In this document: positions 26,043-34,399 of the stretch, piece by piece | Position numbering within the stretch: the stretch's first letter is position 1 | Layout: every line of letters begins with the position of its first letter | NCBI RefSeq assembly: GCF_014211975.1 | Contig: NZ_CP060084.1 | Coordinates: 4,413,001-4,477,000 of the forward strand | Source: Teredinibacter haidensis | GTDB lineage: Bacteria > Pseudomonadota > Gammaproteobacteria > Pseudomonadales > Cellvibrionaceae | Direction of reading: 5' to 3' | Length of the DNA stretch: 64,000 nucleotides | Notes under the pieces: model-generated | The model's database searches: none | What the model saw: the letters and a program-made list of their open reading frames with translations, nothing else | Told to the model about the DNA's origin: nothing | Program-made: the position numbers and the translations under genes

Positions 26043-28673
26043 CTAGCCCGTATTACGCATACCCGCTGCAATTCCGGTCATCGTGACTTTAAGTGCTTGC
26101 TCCAGTTCGGGGCTGATCTCGCCGGCTTTGCGTTCTCGTTTGATCAGTTCGGCCTGCAGATAGTTGAGCGGATCGAGATAGGGTTTGCGGATATCGATAG
26201 ATTGTTGCAGCAATGGCGTGGTGTCCAACAGCTCGGTTTGCTGTTTGAGTTTGTTGATCTGTATGGCCAGAGCCTCCAGATCTTCACGCAGCTGCTGACC
26301 CAGGCTGTGTAGATCGGGATCTACCAACTGTTCTTCGTAGTGTGCGCAGATGGCGGTGTCTGCTTTGCCCAGCACCATTTCCAGAAGATCGATAAAGCTG
26401 GAGAAAAATAGCCAGTTGCTGTGCATGTCCTGCAGTACATCGGGCGATTTCTCCATGGCATATTCCAGTGCCTGGCGGGTGCCAAGCCAGCCAGGGAGGT
26501 TGAGACGCACCTGTGTCCAGGCAAAGACCCAAGGAATGGCGCGTAGGCTTTCTACTCCGCCGCCGGGTTTGCGCTTAGCTGGGCGGGAACCCAGGGCGAG
26601 CTTGTTTAGCTCTTGCTCGGGGGTCAGACTGCGGAAGTAAGGAACGAATTTTTCGTGGCCGCGTACAATGCCTCGATAGGCTTTGAGACTGGCACCGGCC
26701 ATACCTTCCAGAAGCTCGCGCCACTCTGGCGTGGGAGCCGGAGCTGGGGTAACGGTGGCTTTTAGGGTTGCCAGAATATAATTGCTTAAGCTGGCAAAGG
26801 CGACGCGGGGCATACCGAATTTATAGCGAATCATTTCGCCCTGTTCGGTCACGCGTACACCACCGTTAACGGATCCGGGGGGTTGGGATGCCATCGCTTT
26901 TTCTACTGGGCCACCGCCACGACCAACGGTTCCGCCGCGGCCATGGAACAGGTTGAGCTGCACGCCGTGTTGCTCGGCCAGGTTTACAAGCTGCTCCTGG
27001 GTTTTGTATTGCGCCCATGTGGCGGCGAACTTTCCGGCGTCTTTGGCTGAGTCGGAGTAGCCGATCATCACGGTTTGCTTGCCATCAATATAGCGCTGGT
27101 ACCAGTGCATCTGCCACAGGCTGTTCATTACGCCGGGTGCTCGATCCAGGTCGTCCAGAGTTTCGAACAGAGGGTCGATGGGCATTTTCCAGGTTACGCC
27201 ACACTCTTTCAGAATAAGTGCGACCGCCAGTACATCCGACGGTTGTTTGGCCATGGAGATGACGTAATGGGCGAGAGTTTCTTGCGGTTGTGCTGCAACA
27301 ACCTTACAGGTGGCAATTACCTCGGCAGAATCGTCACTAACAGGCCATTCGTGGGGTAGCAGCGGGCGTTTGCTGCTGAGTTGTTCCAGCAGAAATTGCT
27401 GACGCTTTTGTTCGTCCCATTCGCGGTAGCTGCCTAGCTCCAGATAAACTGTGAGTTCGTCGAGTAATTCCACATGGCGGTCGCCGTCCTGGCGGATGTC
27501 CAGCGGGGCGAGATTGATACCGAAGGTGTGAATGCGGCGAATCATATCCACAATACGGCCATCGGCGGTATGCATCAGCCCCTGTTCCACCAATGAGCGG
27601 TAGCAGATCATCAGTGGTAGCAGTAGTTCTTCACGGGAGCGAATAATATTGTCTGGCTCTGCGGTATGCGGGTTGCGCATACGCTCTTCGGTCCAGGTCA
27701 TTGTCGATTGCAGGCGGCTGCGCAGGTTGTGCAGTAAGTCGCGGTAGGGCGTTTTACTCTTAAAGCCCAGCGCGGAATACAGCTCTTTGCTGCCGGTGTG
27801 CATACTGAGATCGCCGGCCAGCTGGTTGATATCCTGCAGGTATAGATCGGCCGCTTTCCAGCGGCCGAGCAGAATCACTTCCTCGGTTACTTTGCTGGTG
27901 ACATTGGGGTTGCCATCGCGGTCGCCCCCCATCCAAGAGTAAAAGCGGAACGGCGAGATATTCATTGGCAGCGGCTGGCCCAGGCGCTTGCGGCTCAGCT
28001 CGTCGAGGTGGCGTATACAGTCGGGCACGGCGTGCCACAAGCTGTTTTCGATAACAGCAAATCCCCACTTGGCCTCGTCTACGGCGGTAGGGCGGGCGGT
28101 TCGAATTTCATTGGTGTGCCAGATTTCTTCAATCACTCGGTACAAGCGGTCCTTCAGACCGGTCGTTTCATGGTGCAGTAAATCGTTGCGTTTCAGATCG
28201 TTGAGCGAGTCAGCAATTTTTTCGTATTTGCGAATCAATGTCCGGCGTGTGACTTCTGTCGGGTGGGCGGTGAGTACCAGCTCGATCTTCAAGTCGCGAA
28301 CTAAGGTGAAGAGTGCATCTTTGCCCTGATCCTGCGCTAAATCTTCGAGGGTTTGTTCCAGTGCGTGGGCGTTGACGGCCTCTGGCCCGTAAAAATAGTG
28401 CTGGTCGGCAATATTGGCGAGGTTCAAAAACTGGTTAAAGGCGCGCACGATAGGCAGGATATCGGCGTCTTCCAATTGACTGAGTGCATCAACCAAGGGT
28501 GCAAATTTTTGCGGGTCTGCTGGCGCGTCGGATGTGGCCAGTTTTTTCGACAGCGCGCGAATTTCTTCTACTTTGCGAAACAGTTTGGGGCTTTCGTGTT
28601 CGAGCAGGTTTTCACCTAGCAGTTCTCCAAGCAGTCTTACGTTGTCGCGAAGTGTTGCGGGTAGTTGTTGCAT
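26043..28673 (-). CDS. ppc: Phosphoenolpyruvate carboxylase
   Basis: Anaplerotic enzyme converting phosphoenolpyruvate and bicarbonate to oxaloacetate. 876 residues (E. coli 883). All key motifs are present: VLTAHPTEVTRRT with catalytic His137, FRFYSWMGGDRDGNPNVT, GYSDSAKDAGKFA, LFHGRGGTVGRGGGP, and the C-terminal RKAGEISPEL...GIAAGMRNTG ending that takes part in allosteric aspartate binding. Monocistronic in appearance: 111 bp separates it from dxs and 143 bp from panB. Confidence 0.98.
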   Translation of the reverse strand: MQQLPATLRDNVRLLGELLGENLLEHESPKLFRKVEEIRALSKKLATSDAPADPQKFAPLVDALSQLEDADILPIVRAFNQFLNLANIADQHYFYGPEAVNAHALEQTLEDLAQDQGKDALFTLVRDLKIELVLTAHPTEVTRRTLIRKYEKIADSLNDLKRNDLLHHETTGLKDRLYRVIEEIWHTNEIRTARPTAVDEAKWGFAVIENSLWHAVPDCIRHLDELSRKRLGQPLPMNISPFRFYSWMGGDRDGNPNVTSKVTEEVILLGRWKAADLYLQDINQLAGDLSMHTGSKELYSALGFKSKTPYRDLLHNLRSRLQSTMTWTEERMRNPHTAEPDNIIRSREELLLPLMICYRSLVEQGLMHTADGRIVDMIRRIHTFGINLAPLDIRQDGDRHVELLDELTVYLELGSYREWDEQKRQQFLLEQLSSKRPLLPHEWPVSDDSAEVIATCKVVAAQPQETLAHYVISMAKQPSDVLAVALILKECGVTWKMPIDPLFETLDDLDRAPGVMNSLWQMHWYQRYIDGKQTVMIGYSDSAKDAGKFAATWAQYKTQEQLVNLAEQHGVQLNLFHGRGGTVGRGGGPVEKAMASQPPGSVNGGVRVTEQGEMIRYKFGMPRVAFASLSNYILATLKATVTPAPAPTPEWRELLEGMAGASLKAYRGIVRGHEKFVPYFRSLTPEQELNKLALGSRPAKRKPGGGVESLRAIPWVFAWTQVRLNLPGWLGTRQALEYAMEKSPDVLQDMHSNWLFFSSFIDLLEMVLGKADTAICAHYEEQLVDPDLHSLGQQLREDLEALAIQINKLKQQTELLDTTPLLQQSIDIRKPYLDPLNYLQAELIKRERKAGEISPELEQALKVTMTGIAAGMRNTG

Positions 28674-28816
28674 AACGTTTAAAAACCTTGTGAAAATTCG
28701 AGTTAATGCTGTGGCTGGAAAGCGTTGGCGCGCTATTGTATGGGGCGCTATTTATAAGGTAAACAGCAAAAAGTAATCCATTTAGTGTTGGCTATGGAAG
28801 AATTAGTTTTTTCGAT

Positions 28817-29629
28817 CTATTGAAAAATGTGCTGGTCTTCCGGGAATTCTCCCTTGCGTACGTCCGCTACAAATTGTTGTAGCGCCGAGGGAATGTCACC
28901 TGCTTCGACCAGAAAGTTCTTCGAAAATTTCGGCGGTATTTCCGTAAGCCCCAGAATATCGTTAATGACCAAAACCTGGGCATCGGTATCGCGACCAGCA
29001 CCAATACCGATCGTGGGTATGTCGATAATCTGGGTGATTTTGGCGGCGAGTTGGGCGGGCACACACTCCAGGACTAGCAGGTCTGCACCGGCATTGCTCA
29101 ATATTTTTGCGTCTTCGGCAATTGTATCGGCTTGCTGCTGCCCGCGCCCCTGCACGCGGAAGCCGCCGAATTTATTGACTGACTGCGGGGTTAATCCTAG
29201 ATGGGCGCACACGGGGATGCCGCGCTCGCTCAGCATGCGAATGGTTTCTTCCAGCCAGCGTCCACCTTCCAATTTTACCATATTGGCTCCGGCCTGCATG
29301 ATACGGGTGGCGTTGTTCATGGCCTGTTCTGGTGCCGCATAGGTCATGAATGGCAGGTCGCCCAAAATCAGTGATTTTTTGTTGCCCCGCGCTACGGCCT
29401 CTACGTGGTAGATCATTTGCTCCATGGTGACAGGAATCGTGCTGTCGTAGCCGAGCACCGTCATGCCGAGGCTGTCTCCCACCAGTACTGCTTGTACACC
29501 ACAACGCTCCGCCATGGCAGCCATGGGCGCATCGTAAAGCGCGACGGTAACAAATTTCTCGCCCAGTTCCTTCATGGATTGCAGGGTTCTGATCGTGACT
29601 GATTTATCGAGTTTGCCGGTGTAAGCCAT
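28817..29629 (-). CDS. panB: 3-methyl-2-oxobutanoate hydroxymethyltransferase
   Basis: First step of pantothenate synthesis: adds a hydroxymethyl group from methylene-tetrahydrofolate to ketoisovalerate. 270 residues, TIM barrel. Motifs: LVGDSLGMTVLGYDSTIPVTM (metal-binding Asp), KSLILGDLPFMTY, MVKLEGG, GIPVCAHLGLTPQSVN and TIGIGAGRDTDAQVLV. It is the last gene of a pcnB-folK-dNK-panB set on the minus strand. panC, which normally follows panB in Pseudomonas and enterics, is not here; ppc comes next. Confidence 0.97.
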   Translation of the reverse strand: MAYTGKLDKSVTIRTLQSMKELGEKFVTVALYDAPMAAMAERCGVQAVLVGDSLGMTVLGYDSTIPVTMEQMIYHVEAVARGNKKSLILGDLPFMTYAAPEQAMNNATRIMQAGANMVKLEGGRWLEETIRMLSERGIPVCAHLGLTPQSVNKFGGFRVQGRGQQQADTIAEDAKILSNAGADLLVLECVPAQLAAKITQIIDIPTIGIGAGRDTDAQVLVINDILGLTEIPPKFSKNFLVEAGDIPSALQQFVADVRKGEFPEDQHIFQ

Positions 29630-29663
29630 AGGGTGTGCTTCGTGCTAGTGGAAGTCGAGTAGT

Positions 29664-30356
29664 TTACCGCAGTATGGTGGGTTGCGGGTTGTAGTAGTGT
29701 CGGCCGCGGGTGATGTCGAGCATATAGTTCACAAGTTCGCGATAGTCGTCGGGATTGTTCACCCAGTCGATTTCGGAGGCGTTCACGATTAGCAGTGGCG
29801 CTGAGTCGTAGTAATGGAAAAAGTGGGTGTAAGCGTCGTTCAGGCGCTGAAGGTAGTGGTGGTCGATGGTCTGTTCGGAGCGAATACCTCGGGAGTGGAT
29901 ACGATCCAGCAACACGTCGGTGGATGCCTGTAAGTAAATGACCAAATCGGGTGTTGGTGCGTCTATGGCCATATGGTCAAATACCTGCTGGTAGAGTTTC
30001 AGTTCGTCTTCGTTGAGCGTGACTTGCGCGAACAGCGGGTCCTTTTCAATTAAAAAATCGGCTACGCGCACCGGCTGGAACATATCGCCCTGGCGCAGTT
30101 CGTTGAGCTGTTGTATGCGCTGGAATAAAAAGAATAGCTGAGTTGGTAGTGCAGAGTTTTTTTCGTGGGCGTAGAAGCGATCGAGAAAAGGGTTGTCTTC
30201 GGCTCTTTCCAGCAGTGTGTCGTAGTTAAAGGTACTAGCCAGGTTTTTCGTCAGCGTGGTTTTACCTACGCCAATGGGGCCTTCCACGGCAATATAGCGT
30301 GGGATGCTTTTGTCGCTCAGATCTAGCTGCCAGAAATGGTCGTTAGCGTTGCTCAA
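29664..30356 (-). CDS. Deoxynucleoside kinase (dNK family)
   Basis: 230-residue P-loop kinase. The Walker A is VEGPIGVGKTTL (about 24-35), followed by LERAEDNPFLDRFY (substrate carboxylate Glu), the VADFLIEKD segment, and the lid DRIHSRGIRSEQ. This family salvages deoxyadenosine, deoxyguanosine or related nucleosides in the cytosol. The exact base preference cannot be read from sequence. It overlaps the folK end by 14 nt, so it is translationally coupled inside the pcnB-folK-panB set, a position where Pseudomonas and enteric genomes have no kinase. Confidence 0.88.
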   Translation of the reverse strand: MSNANDHFWQLDLSDKSIPRYIAVEGPIGVGKTTLTKNLASTFNYDTLLERAEDNPFLDRFYAHEKNSALPTQLFFLFQRIQQLNELRQGDMFQPVRVADFLIEKDPLFAQVTLNEDELKLYQQVFDHMAIDAPTPDLVIYLQASTDVLLDRIHSRGIRSEQTIDHHYLQRLNDAYTHFFHYYDSAPLLIVNASEIDWVNNPDDYRELVNYMLDITRGRHYYNPQPTILR

Positions 30357-30840
30357 TGTCTTCTCCCGGTTGCAGTTTGCTGAGCCCCTTATTGCCTAAG
30401 GTTTGCAATAATGACGCAATTGAAGTGCCATTGGGTAGTACTAATTGCGGCGCGATATCCAGCAGGGGCTGTAGCACAAAATTGCGTTTGGTCATCCAAG
30501 GGTGGGGGACGGTGAGCCTTTCTGTCGCAATGATATCGCACCCATAGAGAAGAATATCTAGGTCTAGAGTGCGTGGCCCCCAGTGTTGGATACGCTCCCG
30601 CTGTTGCTGCTGTTCTATGGCTTGCAGTTCATCCAGCAGGGCTTCGGGTGTTAGTGATGTGTCCAACTCGGCAGCGCCGTTGATATAGTCTGGTTGTGGA
30701 GGGCCAACCGCCTGGCTTCGATACCAGTGGGAGCAGCGGCGTAATTGAATATCGCGATGCTGGCGGAGGGTGTTGCAGGCCTGGGTGACCTGCCGCAGGG
30801 GGGTTTGCAGATTGCTGCCGAGGCTGATGAAAACTTGCAT
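30343..30840 (-). CDS. folK: 2-amino-4-hydroxy-6-hydroxymethyldihydropteridine pyrophosphokinase
   Basis: Folate-pathway enzyme that transfers pyrophosphate from ATP to hydroxymethyl-dihydropterin. 165 residues (E. coli 159). Motifs: FISLGSNL at the start, YINGAAELDT, and the signature GPRTLDLDILLYG with magnesium-binding Asp residues, followed by VPHPWMTKRNFVLQPLLDIAP. It lies 13 nt after pcnB and overlaps the next kinase gene. Its product feeds folate, the cofactor of PanB further down the set. Confidence 0.97.
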   Translation of the reverse strand: MQVFISLGSNLQTPLRQVTQACNTLRQHRDIQLRRCSHWYRSQAVGPPQPDYINGAAELDTSLTPEALLDELQAIEQQQQRERIQHWGPRTLDLDILLYGCDIIATERLTVPHPWMTKRNFVLQPLLDIAPQLVLPNGTSIASLLQTLGNKGLSKLQPGEDIEQR

Positions 30841-30853
30841 TCAGTCGGACCCG

Positions 30854-32209
30854 TTACTCTTGGGGGGCCTTGGTCTTAGGCGCTGTTTTGCGGCGAGGTG
30901 GGCGTCTGCGCTTCTGGGGTTGCTCACTTTCGAGGCCGTCCACCAGCGCCGCCTTACCGGCATCATCTGTTTGTTGGTACTGGGTCCACCAATTGCCTAG
31001 GCCTTGGGCGTCTTCACCCGCTTGTTCTCGCAGCAATAAAAAATCGTAGGCAGCGCGAAAGCGCGGGTGTTCCATCAGTACTGCCGCCCGCTTGCCGCTG
31101 CGACGTGGTAGGCGTAATTGAAGGGCCCAGATTTCGCGCATGGGGACCAGAAATCGCTTGGGGATTGCTGTATAGGAGAGCTGCTGGGTAATAATTCCCT
31201 GAGCAGCCTGCTGCATGGCTTCCTGGGTAGACAGCTTCTGATCGTTGACAAGGTGACGCATGCTGGCGCGCAGGGCGGGCCAGAGAAAGGCGGCGTAGAT
31301 AAACGCTGGGGTTATTTTTTTACCCTGGCGAATGCGCTTGTCGGTGTTGGCTGTGGCGCTGGTGATCATGTTGCTGTCCACTTCGCTGCCTTTTTCCATA
31401 CAGTAGTCGGTACTGGGAAACAGGTATTGCAGGCAGTGGTATTCGCGCAGCAGATTTAAGGTGGCCGTTGCCGAGCCCGCCATAAAGAGTTTGAGCACTT
31501 CTTCAAATAGTCGGGCTGACGGAATATGGCTGAGGTAATCGGCATGCTCGCGAATAGGGGCTTCGGAAGACTGCTCGATGGAGAATCCCAACTTGGCGGC
31601 AAAGCGAACGGCTCTTAGCAGGCGAACGGGGTCTTCTTTGTAGCGGGCGCCCGGGTTGCCAATAATACGTAGGGTGCGAGCGTTTAGGTCTTCCAGGCCG
31701 GTACTGAATTCAAGCAGTTCGCCATTTTCGGGGTTGTAGTAAAGGGCGTTGATTGTAAAGTCGCGACGTTCGGCGTCGGTGCGCAGATCGCCGTAGACAT
31801 TGTCTCTCAGTAAAACTCCGTGCTCGGATTGCTGGGCCTCGTGCTTGCCGTCTGCTTCTTCATGGCTGTCACGAAAGGTTGTGACTTCAATAATTTCTCG
31901 GCCAAAGCGCACATGAACAATACGGAATCGCTTGCCTATAATTCGAGAGCTGCGAAACACCGCTCGGATCTGTTCGGGGGTAGCGCTGGTGGCGACATCA
32001 AAATCTTTGGGTTTAGCTCCCAGTAACAGATCCCGTACTCCGCCGCCCACGAGAAAGGCTTCGTAACCTGCGCGGTGGAGCTGCTCAATCACACGGACGC
32101 CGCCTCTACTGATATCGCTGTTGCGGATACCGTGGTGTTTGGCGCGAATAACCCTAGAGCCTAGAGGGCCTTCGGAGGCGTCGAATATTTGTAATAGCCG
32201 TTTTAACAT
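30854..32209 (-). CDS. pcnB: Poly(A) polymerase I
   Basis: Adds poly(A) tails to RNA and so speeds decay by polynucleotide phosphorylase. From the ATG at 32209 (MLKRLLQIFD) it is 451 residues; the frame stays open to 32272, but that extension is not family-like. The nucleotidyltransferase head shows FLVGGGVRDLLLGAKPKDFDVAT with the catalytic DFD, RRDFTINALYY, and PVRLLRAVRFAAKLGF. The C-terminus is basic and low in complexity (KRRRPPRRKTAPK), usual for PcnB RNA binding. Tail-dependent decay also concerns small RNAs, interesting next to a CrcZ-like gene. Confidence 0.96.
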   Translation of the reverse strand: MLKRLLQIFDASEGPLGSRVIRAKHHGIRNSDISRGGVRVIEQLHRAGYEAFLVGGGVRDLLLGAKPKDFDVATSATPEQIRAVFRSSRIIGKRFRIVHVRFGREIIEVTTFRDSHEEADGKHEAQQSEHGVLLRDNVYGDLRTDAERRDFTINALYYNPENGELLEFSTGLEDLNARTLRIIGNPGARYKEDPVRLLRAVRFAAKLGFSIEQSSEAPIREHADYLSHIPSARLFEEVLKLFMAGSATATLNLLREYHCLQYLFPSTDYCMEKGSEVDSNMITSATANTDKRIRQGKKITPAFIYAAFLWPALRASMRHLVNDQKLSTQEAMQQAAQGIITQQLSYTAIPKRFLVPMREIWALQLRLPRRSGKRAAVLMEHPRFRAAYDFLLLREQAGEDAQGLGNWWTQYQQTDDAGKAALVDGLESEQPQKRRRPPRRKTAPKTKAPQE

Positions 32210-32379
32210 GGTGGTGTGATAGTGGTTGGGTTCAGTAGGGCGTCTGGTGTTCAGTCGAGCGCAGTCTATCACAACTATGGAGTGGAGATCGGGATGCTTT
32301 CTGGGCGTGTTCGGGAGGTTTTGGCTCTGATGGGTGAGAGGTGAGAGGTTTAGTCATTTTCAAAGTCCGGAAACCAAAA

Positions 32380-32401
32380 CGGGAAAGCCTTGGCTTTCCC
32401 G
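32380..32401 (-). terminator. Terminator of the CrcZ-like RNA
   Basis: Perfect 10-bp stem CGGGAAAGCC / GGCTTTCCCG with a 2-nt centre (effective 4-nt loop). On the minus strand it is followed by TTTTGGTTT. It sits between the A-rich transcript and pcnB and would separate the two. Confidence 0.8.
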
Positions 32402-32530
32402 CTTAATCTGGATGTGCTTTTTATAGTTCTTGTTTCAATTGGACACATCCCTGTCCATTATATTTGCTCTTCAGCAACACCTCTCCAAAGGCTCACAAGT
32501 CAGTTTATACGCTTTCGTTCTTATTATTTC

Positions 32531-32623
32531 TTGTTGTTATTATCTGTTTTTACGTTTGTTTTTATTATTTATTGTTGTTATTCGCTATTTATCTTTTTCT
32601 TATTATTCTTTATTGTTGTTATT
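32531..32623 (-). repeat. Three AATAACAACAA boxes at 41-nt period
   Basis: On the plus strand TTGTTGTTATT occurs at 32531-32541, 32572-32582 and 32613-32623. The sequence between the first two pairs is degenerate but alike, so this is an imperfect 41-bp tandem duplication inside the CrcZ-like RNA. Confidence 0.85.
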
Positions 32624-32637
32624 GTGACGCTAGTAAG

Positions 32638-32653
32638 AGCATTTGTCGTGCCA
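32638..32653 (-). promoter_or_regulatory. Sigma-54 promoter of the CrcZ-like RNA
   Basis: Minus-strand TGGCACGACAAATGCT fits TGGCAC-N5-TTGCW with one mismatch, and the GG and GC elements are in the required spacing. The start site would be near 32626-32628, just before the A-rich motifs. CbrB, encoded next door, is a sigma-54 activator. Confidence 0.8.
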
Positions 32654-32728
32654 CTTTTAATAATTCGTTATAAAACAATGATTTGTGAGTTTTTGGCGAG
32701 TATTTATGATGTTTCGTTATTTGCATTC

Positions 32729-32814
32729 GTTACTTTCTGTCTCGGGGTTGTTACGAGTCTTCTTCACCTGGTAACACCCGAGGTTTTGGTAACAGTTCTG
32801 TTTAGTTTAGTTAC
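32729..32814. promoter_or_regulatory. Array of five GTTAC/GTAAC boxes, probable CbrB enhancer
   Basis: Pentamers at 32729 (GTTAC), 32750 (GTTAC), 32771 (GTAAC), 32789 (GTAAC) and 32810 (GTTAC) are spaced 21, 21, 18 and 21 bp, that is about two helical turns. They lie about 75-160 bp upstream of the sigma-54 promoter, the usual enhancer distance. I recall GTTAC/GTAAC-type half-sites for CbrB in Pseudomonas; binding here is inferred. Confidence 0.65.
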
Positions 32815-32924
32815 TGGCGGCCGTAGTGGGGGGTGACAGTTGAGAATTCGTTCACGCCCGACCGCTGCCGAGCAGCACCGGGTAGGGGGAAAAGCGAAGA
32901 GCGCTAAAAAAGTGGTGGAACTGC

Positions 32925-34337
32925 CTACTTTCCAGAAACGTTCTGCGTGGGTTTGCTGCGCGGTATTCCTAAGCGTTGACGTCTTTCCCACAGGCATTTA
33001 CGGCTGACCCCTAGTTTGCGGGCCAGTTCAGTTTCGCTCATGGTGTCTTGATGTTCCAGCACGAAGCGCTGGAAATAGTCTTCCAGCGACAGGTCTTCGG
33101 TGGGTTCTGGAGCTGTGCGCACACTGCCTCCTTGACGACCTCTGCCTGGTGCATCTCCATGACGATCGTCATCGACTTTAACAAGGTCGAGGTCGATGGC
33201 TAGTTGGTTGTGGTCGATCTCGGTTTCGTTGTCGCAGAGGATAACAGCCCTCTGAATGGCATTTTCCAGCTCGCGAATGTTGCCTGGCCAAGTGTAGGTT
33301 GTAATGGCCTGAATTGCTTCGGGAGTAAGCGTAAGGGTCGGTTTCATCATTTCGGCGCAAAAGCGCTTAACAAAGGTTTCGGCCAGAGCGAGGATGTCTT
33401 TGCCCCGCTCTCGCAGGGGGGGGAGCTTTAGCTGTACCACATTGATACGGAAGTAGAGATCTTCGCGGAATTGGCTTTCGCGTGCGAGCTTGCCGAGATC
33501 CCTGTGGGTCGCGGCCACCAGGCGTACATCCACCTTGTGAGACTCTACCGAGCCAATGGGGCGAACTTCGCCTTCCTGAAGTACGCGCAGTAAGCGGGCC
33601 TGGGCTTCCAGTGGTAGCTCGCCGATTTCATCGAGAAACAGGGTGCCGCCATCGGCCGCTGCAACGAGACCTTCGCGGTTGGTTGCGGCGCCGGTAAATG
33701 CTCCTTTTTCGTGACCGAACAGCTCGGCTTCGATAAGCGTTTCAGGGATGGCGGCGCAGTTTACGGAGATCAGGGGTTTGTTTTTACGGGGGCTTTCGTT
33801 GTGGATGGCATTGGCGACAAGCTCTTTACCGGTGCCGGTTTCCCCTTGTACCAGTACAGTAGCAGAGGTGGGGGCAACCTTGTGGATTTTGGCGTAGAGC
33901 TCACGCATTACGATGCTGCTGCCAATCATGCCCGAGATGGCCGTGTGGTTTTCGGCGGTGCGGTTGGTCGCTGAGGCTTTTCGGGTATCGGATTTTCCGA
34001 TAACGCGTTTTACGGCGGCGAGCATTTCATCGTGATCAAAAGGCTTTGCAATATAGTCCACCGCGCCCATACGCATGGAGTCCACCGCTGAGCGCAGGCT
34101 GGCGTAGCTGGTCATTATTAATACGGGAACATCGCCAGCCATTTGCACCAGGTCGGTTCCTGGGGCGCCGGGCAGGCGTAAGTCGCTGATAATTAGGTCA
34201 AAACTGTCGAGTTTGTGTTTGCCAGTTGCTTCCGAGACCGAGCCCGCTTCTTCCACGTCATACTTGTTGCGAGTGAGTAGCTTCCGCAATGCTGTGCGGA
34301 TAATATCTTCGTCTTCAACAATCAGTATTTTACTCAT
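32925..34337 (-). CDS. cbrB: Sigma-54-dependent response regulator CbrB
   Basis: 470-residue NtrC-type activator, partner of CbrA, which tunes carbon and nitrogen use. Receiver domain 1 to about 120 with phospho-acceptor Asp52 (IISDLRLPG) and Lys in IAKPFD. AAA+ domain about 145-375 with Walker A GETGTGKE, the sigma-54-contact loop GAFTGA, Walker B GGTLFLDEIGELP and a C-terminal arginine region. A Fis-type helix-turn-helix is at the end (MSETELARKLGVSRKCLWERRQRLGI). In Pseudomonas its main target is crcZ; here a sigma-54 promoter with upstream boxes lies directly after its stop. cbrA ends 63 nt upstream. Confidence 0.93.
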   Translation of the reverse strand: MSKILIVEDEDIIRTALRKLLTRNKYDVEEAGSVSEATGKHKLDSFDLIISDLRLPGAPGTDLVQMAGDVPVLIMTSYASLRSAVDSMRMGAVDYIAKPFDHDEMLAAVKRVIGKSDTRKASATNRTAENHTAISGMIGSSIVMRELYAKIHKVAPTSATVLVQGETGTGKELVANAIHNESPRKNKPLISVNCAAIPETLIEAELFGHEKGAFTGAATNREGLVAAADGGTLFLDEIGELPLEAQARLLRVLQEGEVRPIGSVESHKVDVRLVAATHRDLGKLARESQFREDLYFRINVVQLKLPPLRERGKDILALAETFVKRFCAEMMKPTLTLTPEAIQAITTYTWPGNIRELENAIQRAVILCDNETEIDHNQLAIDLDLVKVDDDRHGDAPGRGRQGGSVRTAPEPTEDLSLEDYFQRFVLEHQDTMSETELARKLGVSRKCLWERRQRLGIPRSKPTQNVSGK

Positions 34338-34399
34338 AGGAATTCTACGGTACTCAATGATCTAAAACGTTTGCCGGGTAACCCGGGAACAGCCGTTGT

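Larger units (their letters stand above)
32380..32628 (-). ncRNA. crcZ: CrcZ-like Hfq/Crc-titrating small RNA
   Basis: Predicted transcript of about 250 nt from just below a sigma-54 promoter to a terminator hairpin, between cbrB and pcnB and in the same direction as both. This is exactly the position of crcZ in Pseudomonas. The 5' part (32531-32623) is strongly A-rich, with three AATAACAACAA boxes exactly 41 nt apart plus AATAATAA variants; these match the CA-type motif (AANAANAA) by which CrcZ binds Hfq with Crc and relieves carbon catabolite repression. The 3' half can fold (GGACA...TGTCC and GGATGTG...CACATCC) before the terminator. No homology search was possible; Pseudomonas CrcZ is longer (about 400 nt). 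Confidence 0.75.

Noticed and set aside
32390..32836. Plus-strand 148-codon frame full of hydrophobic residues
   Set aside because: It runs antisense through the A-rich RNA motifs, promoter and enhancer boxes; the Leu/Phe/Tyr/Ile-rich product is what T-rich DNA gives by chance, and no ribosome site was seen.
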